Below, in pieces: positions 8,782 through 18,055 of a stretch of DNA of 64,000 nt. Within the stretch, counting starts at the first letter, position 1, and the number at the start of each line of letters is the position of its first letter. Source of the stretch: Paenibacillus guangzhouensis (GTDB taxonomy: Bacteria; Bacillota; Bacilli; Paenibacillales; Paenibacillaceae); NCBI RefSeq assembly GCF_009363075.1, contig NZ_CP045293.1, positions 5,739,501-5,803,500 on the forward strand. Direction: 5' to 3'. The position numbers and the translations under genes were made by a program. The notes under the pieces were generated by a model that was not told the origin of the DNA, made no database searches, and saw only the letters and a program-made list of their open reading frames with translations.

Positions 8782-9810
8782 CTACGTTTCCGTGGTGGAC
8801 TCCTGCAGCGGAACATTCGAGGAGCCCCGGATAATAAGCTCGGAATCGAGCACGAACACACGCTTCTCCGGGTACGTATCTTCGTTCATCTGGTCGATTA
8901 ATTTCTCGACGAGCAGCGCGCCCATCGTATATTTGGGCTGATTGACCGTACTCAACGTTGGCGTAATGTATTTGCTAATCCGGTTATTATCGACCCCGAC
9001 GACCGCGAGCTGCGTTGGAATGGTGAGACCCATTTCGGCGCAAGCTCGGTAGACGCCTAGTGCCATCTCATCATTGGCGGAGTAGACCGCCGTGAACTTT
9101 AGTTTCTTCTCGAACAGGCGCATCATCGCTTCGTAACCGCCAATCTCGTTGAAATTCCCGTTCTCCACCAACTCGGGACGGAAGGGGATGTGGTGATCCC
9201 GCAGCGCCTTTAGATATCCTTCAAGCCGTTCATAGCTATCGATCGCCGTCGGGTAACCGCTCAGGAACACGATATCACGGTGCCCGTTCGCGAGCAGATG
9301 GTCGACCACCGTACGCGAGAATTTGACGTTGTCGGTGTAAATGCAAGGGATGCGCTCGTGCTCTACGTGCCGCCCGATGACTGCAATGAAATACCCTTTG
9401 TCTGCGATTTGGAATAACTGCTCGTCCGCAATGCTCGGTGCAACCACAATAAGACCGTCGACCGTGCGGTTCATAATGAGATTGAGATATTCGATCTCCT
9501 TCTCTGTCTGGTTCTCCGCATCGCAGATGATGACGTTGTAATTGCTGGCATAGGCCATATTCTCGATACCCTTAATGATCTCGGTAAAATAGGATGTATT
9601 GATATCCGGTACGATGACCCCAATCATTTTTGTTTTCTGGGAACGCAAATTTTTGGCTGCAGCATTCGGGTGGTAACCCAATTCATCGATCGCGGTCATC
9701 ACTTTTTTCTTCGTTTTTTCCGATACGGTGCTGGTCTGATTGAGAACTCTGGAGACCGTAGCGGGTGATACACCAGCCTTTTTGGCTACATCAATGATTT
9801 TCGCATCCAT
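8782..9810 (-). CDS. LacI-family transcriptional repressor
   Basis: 342 residues. The N-terminal helix-turn-helix and hinge are textbook LacI (IIDVAKKAGVSPATVSRVLNQ up to the hinge helix around LRSQKTK). A periplasmic-binding-protein-like sugar sensor follows (IGVIVPDINTSYFTEIIKG, VVGVDNNRISKYITPTLSTV). The start is ATG 9810 with GAGGA upstream; an in-frame GTG at 9825 overlaps that site. It is divergent from the ABC-transporter/GH30 operon and two identical palindromes lie in the shared intergenic region, so it very likely represses that operon in response to its sugar. Confidence 0.93.
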   Translation of the reverse strand: MDAKIIDVAKKAGVSPATVSRVLNQTSTVSEKTKKKVMTAIDELGYHPNAAAKNLRSQKTKMIGVIVPDINTSYFTEIIKGIENMAYASNYNVIICDAENQTEKEIEYLNLIMNRTVDGLIVVAPSIADEQLFQIADKGYFIAVIGRHVEHERIPCIYTDNVKFSRTVVDHLLANGHRDIVFLSGYPTAIDSYERLEGYLKALRDHHIPFRPELVENGNFNEIGGYEAMMRLFEKKLKFTAVYSANDEMALGVYRACAEMGLTIPTQLAVVGVDNNRISKYITPTLSTVNQPKYTMGALLVEKLIDQMNEDTYPEKRVFVLDSELIIRGSSNVPLQESTTET

Positions 9811-9845
9811 CACGTGCTTCCTCACAATTCCGGTTCATTTTATGT

Positions 9846-9875
9846 TTGACAAATAAGTTATGCTGTTATTATAAT
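9846..9875 (+). promoter_or_regulatory. Sigma-A promoter of the ABC/GH30 operon
   Basis: TTGACA (9846-9851) and TATAAT (9870-9875) are both perfect consensus hexamers separated by 18 bases. The first LacI-type operator begins six bases after the -10 box, so a bound repressor would block initiation or promoter clearance. Confidence 0.88.
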
Positions 9876-9881
9876 ACGAAA

Positions 9882-9895
9882 TGAAATCGATTTCA
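9882..9895. promoter_or_regulatory. Palindromic operator 1 (LacI/CcpA type)
   Basis: The sequence TGAAATCGATTTCA is a perfect 14-bp palindrome with a central CG. It fits both LacI-family operators in general and the CcpA cre consensus TGWNANCGNTNWCA, so either or both proteins may bind. Confidence 0.82.
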
Positions 9896-9984
9896 ATAAA
9901 ACCTCTATTTTAGCAGATTATTCAGTGTTTTTTGTTGGAGTAAGAGGGGATTATCGAAGATGCCATTTATTTTTTAAGATAAAA

Positions 9985-9998
9985 TGAAATCGATTTCA
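9985..9998. promoter_or_regulatory. Palindromic operator 2, identical to operator 1
   Basis: A second exact copy of TGAAATCGATTTCA, 103 bp from the first and inside the 5' leader of the operon. Two identical sites at this distance would allow DNA looping or a roadblock. Confidence 0.82.
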
Positions 9999-10046
9999 GT
10001 AATTGATGTACATCCAAGCATATTATGCAAAGAGGAGGAAACAGGC

Positions 10047-10961
10047 ATGTCCGGGTTGATCGCGGAGCTGCGTAAGAACAAAATGTTATTTTTAATGATT
10101 GCCCTCGTATTGGTCTTTTTCGTTGTATTCAGCTATTTTCCGATGGTCGGTGTCTACTATGCGTTTACGAACTACAATTTTGACGGCGGCTTGTTCGGAA
10201 GTCCTTTCGTCGGTATGCAGAACTTCAAGTTTCTCTACGAATCCGGGGCGCTGCTGTCACTGACGAAGAATACGGTTCTTTATAATCTCGCATTTATTTT
10301 CATTGGGAACCTACTTCAATTAATCTGCGCAATCTTCCTAAGCGAGCTAGCCAGCAAATGGTTCAAAAAGACCGCGCAATCCATCATGTTCCTGCCGTTC
10401 TTCATTTCTTTCGTGCTTGTCGGGGCATTCGTCTTCAACTTGTTCAACACGGAGACGGGCGTGATTAATGCACTGCTAAGACAGTTCGGCCTGCCATCCT
10501 ATGATTTCTATATGAACACCGAACCTTGGAAATATATCATCGTCTTCTTTAACGTCTGGAAAGGGCTTGGTTACGGCACTGTCATCTACTTGGCTGCGAT
10601 TATGAGCATTAGCGACGAATACCATGAGGCGGCGAAGATCGATGGCGCGAACATTTTCCACCGCATTCGCTACATTACCATCCCGATGCTTATTCCGACC
10701 TTTATTCTATTGATTCTTCTGAGTCTCGGCGGCATTCTCAAAGGGCAGTTCGATCTCTTCTACCAGATTATCGGCAACAATGGGATGCTCTACGAATCAA
10801 CGGATATTATCGATACTTACGTCTACCGCTCGCTCGCCGTCAATTTCGATATTGGCATGGGAACGGCGGCTGGATTATACCAATCGTTCTTCGGGTTCGT
10901 GCTGGTCATGACCGTGAACTGGATTATCAAAAAAACGCGCGAAGACTACGCGTTATTCTAG
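10047..10961 (+). CDS. Sugar ABC transporter permease (LplB/MalF type)
   Basis: 304-residue CUT1 inner-membrane permease with about six transmembrane helices. The EAA loop for the ATPase (EAAKIDGANIFHRIRYITIP) begins at residue 194. ATG 10047 is preceded by AGAGGAGGA; a longer frame from 9984 starts inside operator 2 and is rejected. It forms a complex with the next permease and the lipoprotein; no ATPase is encoded here, so a shared MsmX-type ATPase elsewhere is expected. Confidence 0.93.
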   Translation: MSGLIAELRKNKMLFLMIALVLVFFVVFSYFPMVGVYYAFTNYNFDGGLFGSPFVGMQNFKFLYESGALLSLTKNTVLYNLAFIFIGNLLQLICAIFLSELASKWFKKTAQSIMFLPFFISFVLVGAFVFNLFNTETGVINALLRQFGLPSYDFYMNTEPWKYIIVFFNVWKGLGYGTVIYLAAIMSISDEYHEAAKIDGANIFHRIRYITIPMLIPTFILLILLSLGGILKGQFDLFYQIIGNNGMLYESTDIIDTYVYRSLAVNFDIGMGTAAGLYQSFFGFVLVMTVNWIIKKTREDYALF

Positions 10962-10971
10962 GAGGTGTACG

Positions 10972-11859
10972 ATGAAAATTCGTACGGAGCGATCGACCTT
11001 ATGGTTCAATATCGTCGGCTATATCGTGATCAGTATTCTAAGTCTTCTCTGTCTACTGCCGTTCTGGCTGATTGTCTCGGGCTCCTTCTCGTCGGAAGCG
11101 GAGATCGTGCGGGATGGGTTCAAAATTTTCCCGTCGGAGTTCACGATCAGCGCGTATCAATCGGTCTTTAGTAACCCGCAGCAAATTTTCAAGGCCTATG
11201 CGGTCTCGATCAGCTTAACGGCGGTAGGTACGCTAGTCGGATTGTTCTTGATCTCGATGGCAGGCTATGTGCTCTCGCGTAAAGATTTTAAATACCGTAA
11301 CACCTTGTCCTTCTTCATCTATTTTACCACCTTGTTCAGCGGCGGACTGATTCCTTGGTATATCTTAATTGTTAAATATTTGGATTGGAAAGACAGTTAT
11401 CTCGCGCTTCTGATCCCGATGATGGTTAGCGCCTGGAACATCATTTTAATGAAGAACTTTATGAAATCGATTCCAGAATCTATTATTGAGTCTGCCAAAA
11501 TTGACGGTGCAGGAGAGTTCACGATCTACTCGAGGCTTGTCCTTCCGTTATCGACGCCGGGGCTTGCTACCATCGGATTATTTCTAGGGCTGGCGTATTG
11601 GAATGATTGGTTCTCCGCGAACATCTTCATTACCACGGAGGCGAAGTATCCACTGCAGTTCCTGCTCTACAAAATTCTAGCGAGCGCAGCGGTCTTGAAG
11701 ACGAGCGTGGCTGCGAACCTGTCCGCGGATTTCAAACCGCCGACGGAGTCGCTCAAGATGGCGGTAGCCATCGTCGTTACTGGCCCGATTATCTTCTTAT
11801 ATCCGTTCTTGCAGCGGTATTTTGTCAAAGGCTTAACGATTGGTGCAGTCAAAGGTTAA
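10972..11859 (+). CDS. Sugar ABC transporter permease (YtcP/MalG type)
   Basis: 295-residue second permease of the heterodimer, with about six membrane segments and the EAA-type loop ESAKIDGAGEFTIYSRLVLP. It starts 11 nt after the first permease with GGAGGTG before the ATG. The C-terminus RYFVKGLTIGAVKG is the usual ending of the YtcP/LplC group. Confidence 0.93.
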   Translation: MKIRTERSTLWFNIVGYIVISILSLLCLLPFWLIVSGSFSSEAEIVRDGFKIFPSEFTISAYQSVFSNPQQIFKAYAVSISLTAVGTLVGLFLISMAGYVLSRKDFKYRNTLSFFIYFTTLFSGGLIPWYILIVKYLDWKDSYLALLIPMMVSAWNIILMKNFMKSIPESIIESAKIDGAGEFTIYSRLVLPLSTPGLATIGLFLGLAYWNDWFSANIFITTEAKYPLQFLLYKILASAAVLKTSVAANLSADFKPPTESLKMAVAIVVTGPIIFLYPFLQRYFVKGLTIGAVKG

Positions 11860-11906
11860 TCCCGGGCATTCGGCTAACATATTAAATTGAATTGGGGGAG
11901 TTCGAA

Positions 11907-13466
11907 ATGAAGCAAAGACTGACGAAGATATTGTCTGTATTCTTAATGGTTTCTTTACTAACGGGGATTCTCACGGCATGCGGCGGCGGTAGCAGTGATG
12001 AAGCAGCGACGAAACCTGAGACGCCGAAGACGGAATCTGGCAAGCCGGACATTTCGAAAAAGGTCGAGTTAAATTGGTATCTGGTCGGGGATGCGCACGA
12101 AGATAGCCCGAAAGTAATTGAAACGTGGAATCAGATGCTCTCCAAAGACCTCAATGCGACCGTGAAGTTGAACTTCATGACGTGGAACGACTGGCAGACG
12201 AAATATAATCTGTTGTTCGCGTCAGGGGAGAAAATCGATATGGTCTTTGCTTCCTCCTGGGCGGACTTCTTCAAATTATCGAAGCAAGGCGCCTTCCTCG
12301 ATCTGAAGGATCTGCTGCCGACCTACGCACCGGAGACGTGGAAGACTGTACCGGAGCAGGATTGGAAAGATGTCACCATCCAAGGCCAGATTTTAGCGGT
12401 GCCGAGCACCTACCCGGAGTATACGCCGGATGGCATTGTTTATCGCGAAGACTGGAGGCAGGAGCTGAACCTTCCGGAGATTAAGGACCTCGGAACGCTT
12501 GAGCAGTATTTGGAAGGCGTGAAGAATGCGAAGAAAGTAACACCAATTAATGGGAAAGCGTGGAATGAAGTGAATACGCTGTTCCACAATTATTATGACT
12601 TCAAAAATATTGGCGGCGACAGCGGGGTCATTGTTGCGAAGTCTTATGATACACCCCGAGATGTCGTGGCGTATCCATTCACTGACGAATTCGCGGAATG
12701 GGCAAAGCGGATGAAGACATGGGCGGACAAAGGATTCTGGACCTCCAGTACGCTTGCTTCGCAACAAGAGGCAGGTGATTTCATCAAGGCAGGCACCGGA
12801 GCTGCCTATTGGCGTAATGCACCAGGAGCATCCGGTTTCATTGTGGATATGAAGAAGAACAAACCGGACATGAAAATAGCCTACTTCCCGTTCACGAAGT
12901 TCCACAATTATGCGGTGCCGAACCTAGGCATCAATAACGGGATGGCGATTCCGAAGAGCGCGGCAAACCCTGAACGCTCCTTAATGGTGCTCGAGAAGCT
13001 TCGTAATGATCCGGAATACTACAACTTGATGACTTACGGCATCAAAGGCCGTAACTATGACTTCACGGAGGACGGATCCATCGTATCGCCAGCACCAGGT
13101 CAAGATCCGGCAAAGGTGAAAGGCTACGGCATTGCGAGCTGGGGCTGGAGAAATGCCAAGAACGAGCATCCGGCTAAGGACAGATGGGAAGGCGAAGCGA
13201 AGCTGATTGAAGAGTTCAAGGCGATCAGCAAGCCGGATATTTTCGCGCCGATCTTGATGGATTATCAGCCGGTCAAATCACAGCTTGCTGCGGTGAACCA
13301 AGTGTATCAGCAATACGGCCAGCCGCTCATGATGGGACTCGTGCCGGATGTGGATGCTGCGATTGAGAACTACCGCAATAAACTGAAGACAGCAGGTGTA
13401 GATGCGGTGCTTGACTACGTAACGAAGCAAGTTGCGGCTTATGCCGATGAAAAAGGATTGAAATAA
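11907..13466 (+). CDS. Sugar-binding lipoprotein of ABC transporter
   Basis: 519-residue extracellular solute-binding protein (LplA/YtcQ-like). A lipoprotein signal peptide ends in LTAC with Cys25 as the lipid anchor, followed by a Gly/Ser/Thr-rich linker. The mature part has the family's features (EDSPKVIETWNQMLSKDLNATVKL segment, and GIVYREDWRQELNLPEI). ATG 11907 has GGGGGAG seven bases upstream. It delivers the sugar to the two permeases upstream; the substrate is presumably the oligosaccharide hydrolysed by the two GH30 enzymes that follow. Confidence 0.93.
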   Translation: MKQRLTKILSVFLMVSLLTGILTACGGGSSDEAATKPETPKTESGKPDISKKVELNWYLVGDAHEDSPKVIETWNQMLSKDLNATVKLNFMTWNDWQTKYNLLFASGEKIDMVFASSWADFFKLSKQGAFLDLKDLLPTYAPETWKTVPEQDWKDVTIQGQILAVPSTYPEYTPDGIVYREDWRQELNLPEIKDLGTLEQYLEGVKNAKKVTPINGKAWNEVNTLFHNYYDFKNIGGDSGVIVAKSYDTPRDVVAYPFTDEFAEWAKRMKTWADKGFWTSSTLASQQEAGDFIKAGTGAAYWRNAPGASGFIVDMKKNKPDMKIAYFPFTKFHNYAVPNLGINNGMAIPKSAANPERSLMVLEKLRNDPEYYNLMTYGIKGRNYDFTEDGSIVSPAPGQDPAKVKGYGIASWGWRNAKNEHPAKDRWEGEAKLIEEFKAISKPDIFAPILMDYQPVKSQLAAVNQVYQQYGQPLMMGLVPDVDAAIENYRNKLKTAGVDAVLDYVTKQVAAYADEKGLK

Positions 13467-13489
13467 TCGTGGATAAGGGAGTTGCGCGT

Positions 13490-14833
13490 ATGAAACGGGT
13501 CGATAGCTGGAAGACAACGATAGACGGGCAGTTGCTGCTCGCAGCCCAACCACAAATGCAGATGAATGCTGCATCGAATAAGGCAGATGCGGCTTTTAAG
13601 ATCCATGTGGACGCACAGGCAAAGTATCAGGTGATGGATGGGTTCGGGGCATCCTTCACGGATGCTTCCGCTTACCTCGTGTATCACAAGCTGGAGCAGA
13701 ACGACCGGGATCGCCTGATGCGGCAGCTGTTCGATGCGCAGGAAGGCATCGGGATGAGCATACTTCGACAGCCGATGGGCGCTAGCGACTTTGCCTCGGC
13801 GCTATACAGCTACAACGATTTGCCAGCAGGCAGTGAGGACATGGATCTGCAGCATTTCTCGATTGAGCACGATCAAGCGTATATCCTGCCGCTCCTGCGT
13901 GAGGCGCTGCGAATCAATCCGCAGCTGAAGATCTTGGCGTCTCCATGGAGTCCGCCGGGATGGATGAAGACGTCCGGGCGGATGATCGGCGGTACCTTAC
14001 GGCCAGAATGCTATGAGACCTATGCGGCATATTTCGTGAAATTTATTCAAGCTTACGAGCGGGAAGGGATTCCGATCTATGCAGTGACGATTCAGAACGA
14101 ACCGGGCTACGAGCCGAAGGAATATTCGGGGATGATCCTGAGGCCGGAGGAGGAGCGAGACTTCATCGCGCATTATCTTGGACCGGCTTTCGAGCGGGCG
14201 GGGATCAAGGCTTTGATCCTGTGTTATGACCATAATTGGGATGTGCCAGAGCATCCGCTTACTGTGCTTCGCGATCCGGCAGCAAATCGCTATATTGCGG
14301 GCTCGGCGTGGCATTGCTACGGTGGGGAGCATGAAGCAATGTCGAACGTACGGGAGGCTTATCCGGATAAAGGTATTTGGTTCACTGAAGCGTCTGGCGG
14401 GGAATGGGTTCCGCCGTTCCGGGAAGCATTCCTCGACCAGATGAAACATGTCATCCGCAGTACGCGGAACTGGTCCAAATCCGTAGTCTGGTGGAACATT
14501 GCACTGGATGAGCATAACGGCCCCACGGTGTTGTCCAACAGCACATGCCGCGGACTTGTAGGTATTGAACAGGGGACCGGAGAGATCACGGTCCATCTCG
14601 ATTACTATACGATGGGCCATATAAGTAAGTTCGTCGAGCCGGGTGCGGTGCGCATCGACTCGGATACATACGTCGATGTGGTAGAGTCGGTGGCGTTCCG
14701 CAACCCAGACGGTTCGACGGTTCTGATTGTATCCAATCGTACGCCGGAGGAGCAGACTTTCGAAGTAAGCACGGATGATGGCGTATTTCTCTACAGTCTA
14801 TCTGGCGAAGGGGCAATCACATTCAAATGGTAG
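13490..14833 (+). CDS. GH30 glycoside hydrolase (first copy)
   Basis: 447-residue clan-A retaining enzyme of the glucosylceramidase / beta-1,6-glucanase family. QVMDGFGASFTDASA marks the N-terminal strand; SPWSPPGWMKTSG is the family hallmark; Glu204 in TIQNEPG is the acid/base and Glu300 in WFTEASGG the nucleophile. There is no signal peptide, so it acts on imported material. Start ATG 13490 has AAGGGAG upstream; the frame is open from GTG 13469. A C-terminal beta domain is present. Likely substrates are short beta-1,6-glucans or related beta-glucosides, with beta-xylosides as an alternative. Confidence 0.9.
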   Translation: MKRVDSWKTTIDGQLLLAAQPQMQMNAASNKADAAFKIHVDAQAKYQVMDGFGASFTDASAYLVYHKLEQNDRDRLMRQLFDAQEGIGMSILRQPMGASDFASALYSYNDLPAGSEDMDLQHFSIEHDQAYILPLLREALRINPQLKILASPWSPPGWMKTSGRMIGGTLRPECYETYAAYFVKFIQAYEREGIPIYAVTIQNEPGYEPKEYSGMILRPEEERDFIAHYLGPAFERAGIKALILCYDHNWDVPEHPLTVLRDPAANRYIAGSAWHCYGGEHEAMSNVREAYPDKGIWFTEASGGEWVPPFREAFLDQMKHVIRSTRNWSKSVVWWNIALDEHNGPTVLSNSTCRGLVGIEQGTGEITVHLDYYTMGHISKFVEPGAVRIDSDTYVDVVESVAFRNPDGSTVLIVSNRTPEEQTFEVSTDDGVFLYSLSGEGAITFKW

Positions 14834-14883
14834 GCACATAACCGTGCAATTCATAACGACTGGCATAAAGGAGACTAACGCAC

Positions 14884-16230
14884 ATGACAGTATACAAGAC
14901 CTATCTCACATCCAAAGATTCAAACGCTCGCCTTCAAGAGCAGCATTCGGCACCGGTGGCTCAGCGCCGTGCGGGCGAGACCGCAGACTTGGAGCTTGAC
15001 CCCGCGGTGCGGTATCAACAAATTCTTGGTTTCGGCGGCGCATTCACCGAAGCGTCGGCCTATACTTTGTCCCGCATGAGCGAGGCGAAGCGCGTGGAAG
15101 TGCTGCACAGTTATTTTGATCCAACGGATGGACTAGGCTATACGATCGGACGCGTGCATATTCACAGTTGTGACTTTGCGCTGGGGAATTACACGTATGT
15201 TGAGGAGCATGACAAGGCGCTGCGAACCTTTGATATTTCGCGCGACCATCAATGGGTTCTCCCGCTTGTGAAGGATGCGGCAACGGTGAAGGGCAGCCCC
15301 ATCACCATGCTCGCTTCGCCTTGGAGCCCGCCAGCCTGGATGAAGACCAACGGCGAGATGAATCACGGCGGCCATCTGAAGCCGGAATTCGCTGCGGTGT
15401 GGGCACAATACTATACGAAATTCATTCGCGCATATGAAGAGGCAGGCGTGCCAATCTGGGGGATTACGGTTCAGAATGAGCCGGATGCCGTTCAGACATG
15501 GGACTCCTGCATCTACTCTGCCGAGCAGGAGCGCGATTTCATTAAGGACCACTTGGGGCCAACGATGCACGTGGAAGGATTACAGGACGTGAAGATCCTC
15601 TGTTGGGATCACAACCGCGACATCATCGTAGAGCGGGCTTCGGTTGTGCTCTCCGATCCGGAAGCCGCCAAATACGTCTGGGGAACCGGATTCCACTGGT
15701 ATGTGAGCGAGGAATTCGAGCATGTCGGGAAGGTACATGAGCTGTTCCCGGATAAGCATCTCCTGTTCACAGAAGGTTGCCAAGAAGGTGGTGTGAAGCT
15801 TGGCGAGTGGTTCACGGGCGAACGGTACGGGCGTAATATGATCGGCGATCTGAACAACTGGACGGAAGGGTATCTCGATTGGAACATCGTGCTCGATGAG
15901 ACTGGTGGCCCGAACCATGTCAACAATCTATGCGATGCGCCGATTATTGCGGATACAGTAACCGATACGCTTCATTACAATAGCTCGTACTATTACATCG
16001 GGCATTTCAGTAAGTTCATTCGTCCGGGCGCGGTACGCATTGGGATGAAGCTCGCGCAGCCGGCCTCCGGTGTGCATGCGACGGCGTTTCAGAACACGGA
16101 CAGCTGTATCGCCGTCGTTGTCATGAATGAATCGGAACAGCCATTTGCCTTTACACTTGGCCATGGCGATCATATCGCATCGCACACGCTCCCGGCGCAT
16201 GCGATTGCGACATATGTGATGCAAGGATAG
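14884..16230 (+). CDS. GH30 glycoside hydrolase (second copy)
   Basis: 448-residue paralogue of the preceding enzyme, diverged but with the full set of motifs: QILGFGGAFTEASA, SPWSPPAWMKTNG, acid/base Glu199 in TVQNEPD and nucleophile Glu297 in LLFTEGCQ. It lacks a signal peptide. AAGGAGA precedes the ATG. It is last in the operon and followed by a strong terminator. Two GH30 enzymes in one importer operon suggest they act on different linkages or chain ends of the same imported oligosaccharide. Confidence 0.9.
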   Translation: MTVYKTYLTSKDSNARLQEQHSAPVAQRRAGETADLELDPAVRYQQILGFGGAFTEASAYTLSRMSEAKRVEVLHSYFDPTDGLGYTIGRVHIHSCDFALGNYTYVEEHDKALRTFDISRDHQWVLPLVKDAATVKGSPITMLASPWSPPAWMKTNGEMNHGGHLKPEFAAVWAQYYTKFIRAYEEAGVPIWGITVQNEPDAVQTWDSCIYSAEQERDFIKDHLGPTMHVEGLQDVKILCWDHNRDIIVERASVVLSDPEAAKYVWGTGFHWYVSEEFEHVGKVHELFPDKHLLFTEGCQEGGVKLGEWFTGERYGRNMIGDLNNWTEGYLDWNIVLDETGGPNHVNNLCDAPIIADTVTDTLHYNSSYYYIGHFSKFIRPGAVRIGMKLAQPASGVHATAFQNTDSCIAVVVMNESEQPFAFTLGHGDHIASHTLPAHAIATYVMQG

Positions 16231-16236
16231 AAATTT

Positions 16237-16287
16237 AAGGATGAACCGTGCGTGCGATTATTCGATCATACGGTTCATCCTTTTTTT
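16237..16287. terminator. Strong terminator between convergent genes
   Basis: GGATGAACCGT (16239-16249) pairs perfectly with ACGGTTCATCC (16270-16280), followed by seven T. With A residues on the other side it may act in both directions. Confidence 0.92.
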
Positions 16288-16301
16288 GTTGGTCATTGGC
16301 C

Positions 16302-17051
16302 CTATTCCATCGACAACCCGCCGGTCACTGGCGTATAAGTTCCCGTTAAGAACCGAGCGTCATCACTAGCGAGGAAGGCAATGACGCTGGCGACGTCTTC
16401 CGGCTTGGCTACGCGCCCTAATGGCGTGAAGCTGCTGATCATAGCCTTCTCTTGCTCCGTCAATAACGATGCCTCCACCGTATCTACAAAGCCGTGGGCA
16501 ACCACATTCGCTGTAATGCCAGAGGGGCCGAATTCTTGGGCGATGTAGGTCGAGAACGTATTAAGCGCGCCCTTGGCCGTTCCTTGCGCGATCATGCAAG
16601 GCGAGGGATCTTTGCCATGCGTGCTGGATACATAGATGATGCGCCCGAATTTCTGCTCTGTCATATAAGGGATAACTGCTTGCGTCATGACGAACGCGGG
16701 CCGCAGTTCACCTTGGAACGCATCGGCGAAGGAAGCCCAGCTCTGGTCGGTGAACGGGGCGGCTTCGACGCTCGGCTCGGCGCCGCCGACCAGAATATCG
16801 ATTCGTCCGAAGGCTTGCTTTGCCGCCGCAGCCAGCATCGCGGCTTGGTCCGCTTCGCGAAGATCGGCTTGATAGGCGATCGCTTCTCCGCCCGCGCTTC
16901 GTATGGCCGTCGCAACCTTTTCAGCCGAATCAATCTGCGACGGATCATGGACGACCAGCTTCGCTCCCCGATTGGCAAGCAGTAGCGAAGCTGCGCATCC
17001 GATGCCGCGTGATCCCTCGATGACGATGGCTACTTTTCCATGAAGCATCAT
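16302..17051 (-). CDS. SDR-family protein with degenerate active site
   Basis: 249 residues with the short-chain dehydrogenase fold. The nucleotide-binding motif reads VIEGSRGIG, so the usual TG is IE. The catalytic motif has Ser143 and Lys160, but the tyrosine expected at 156 is Gln (AQGTAK). The NNAG motif reads VGGAE. The C-terminus (DDARFLTGTYTPVTGG) is typical. Three separate key positions differ from active SDRs, so oxidoreductase activity is doubtful; a binding or sensory role is possible. Its ATG overlaps the stop of the WYL regulator, showing translational coupling. Confidence 0.85.
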   Translation of the reverse strand: MMLHGKVAIVIEGSRGIGCAASLLLANRGAKLVVHDPSQIDSAEKVATAIRSAGGEAIAYQADLREADQAAMLAAAAKQAFGRIDILVGGAEPSVEAAPFTDQSWASFADAFQGELRPAFVMTQAVIPYMTEQKFGRIIYVSSTHGKDPSPCMIAQGTAKGALNTFSTYIAQEFGPSGITANVVAHGFVDTVEASLLTEQEKAMISSFTPLGRVAKPEDVASVIAFLASDDARFLTGTYTPVTGGLSME

Positions 17052-18034
17052 AATTCATCTCTTCCTTCCGTTAATGGGGTTGATGTATACAATGCCGCAA
17101 TCTCGAGTGCAGCTTGCTTCACTTCCTCCGCCAGATCGGCGGGCTGATGTACAATGACATCCGTCTTGAGGTGGAGCAAGAAACCGATTAACCATCTCTG
17201 GCGCGGAACCGTCGTACGAACGAGCAGTGAACCGGATGGCAGCCGGGTAATATCCTGCTCATCGAAATGATCGATGGCAGCAATTCTGGCGTTGCCTGAG
17301 AATTCCAGCACAAGGTCGCAGGTCAGCTCGTGGCGGCTCGTCTGCTGCAGCTGTGCATCCATTCGTTCATTCAGCTTCGTAAGCGCGACATCACGTCGCT
17401 GGAATGTATCGGATTGGATGTTGAGATGCTGGATACGCGAGAGCCGAAAGGTCCTGTAATCTTGGCGTGTCAGGCAGTAGCCGTGGAGGTACCAGGTATA
17501 TCGCTTCAGCACGAGGCCGATTGGTTCTACACAGCGTTGTGTGTCATCGCCTTGGACATCCGTATAAGCGAACTGAACCAGTTTGGACTCTCGGATAGCC
17601 TGCTGCAACGCCTCGTATTTGTTGTGCTCCGCTTCACTTCGCCGCCATGGCGTGAAATCAACGATTAGCTGGTCCCGCTCGGACAAGCGTCCTTGCTCTG
17701 CCTGCGAGACCAATGCGCCGACCTTGTCGAGCAGGCGGTCCATCTGGGAACCTTGAACCGCCTGCGTCGACTGAAGTCCGCGGAGCGCGGTGAAGAGGGC
17801 AATGAGTTCATCCAAGGATAACATCTGCCGATCCAAGCGGAAGCTGTCCATGATCTCATAACCGCCCTCCACCCCTGTGTACGATACAATGGGGATGCCC
17901 GCGAGATTTAGCGATTCCAGATCGCGGTAAATCGTACGCAGAGAAACCTCCAGTCGATCTGCCAGCTCTTGCGCTTGCACGCGTTTGCGATTCAGCAGCA
18001 GGATCGTAATGGCCATCAGTCGCTCGAGCTTCAT
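17048..18034 (-). CDS. YafY-type HTH/WYL transcriptional regulator
   Basis: 328 residues. A winged DeoR-like HTH_11 domain occupies about residues 1-60 (QELADRLEVSLRTIYRDLESL), and a WYL ligand-binding domain lies near 140-225 (CVEPIGLVLKRYTWYLHGYC). It is encoded between an efflux pump (22 nt upstream) and the SDR (4-nt overlap downstream) in one minus-strand operon, so it probably controls that operon; the ligand is unknown. Confidence 0.9.
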   Translation of the reverse strand: MKLERLMAITILLLNRKRVQAQELADRLEVSLRTIYRDLESLNLAGIPIVSYTGVEGGYEIMDSFRLDRQMLSLDELIALFTALRGLQSTQAVQGSQMDRLLDKVGALVSQAEQGRLSERDQLIVDFTPWRRSEAEHNKYEALQQAIRESKLVQFAYTDVQGDDTQRCVEPIGLVLKRYTWYLHGYCLTRQDYRTFRLSRIQHLNIQSDTFQRRDVALTKLNERMDAQLQQTSRHELTCDLVLEFSGNARIAAIDHFDEQDITRLPSGSLLVRTTVPRQRWLIGFLLHLKTDVIVHQPADLAEEVKQAALEIAALYTSTPLTEGRDEL

Positions 18035-18055
18035 GCCGTTTCCTCCATTCTAAGG

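Noticed and set aside
13997-14620. 207-codon minus-strand frame
   Set aside because: Antisense to the catalytic core of a GH30 gene whose motifs are intact.
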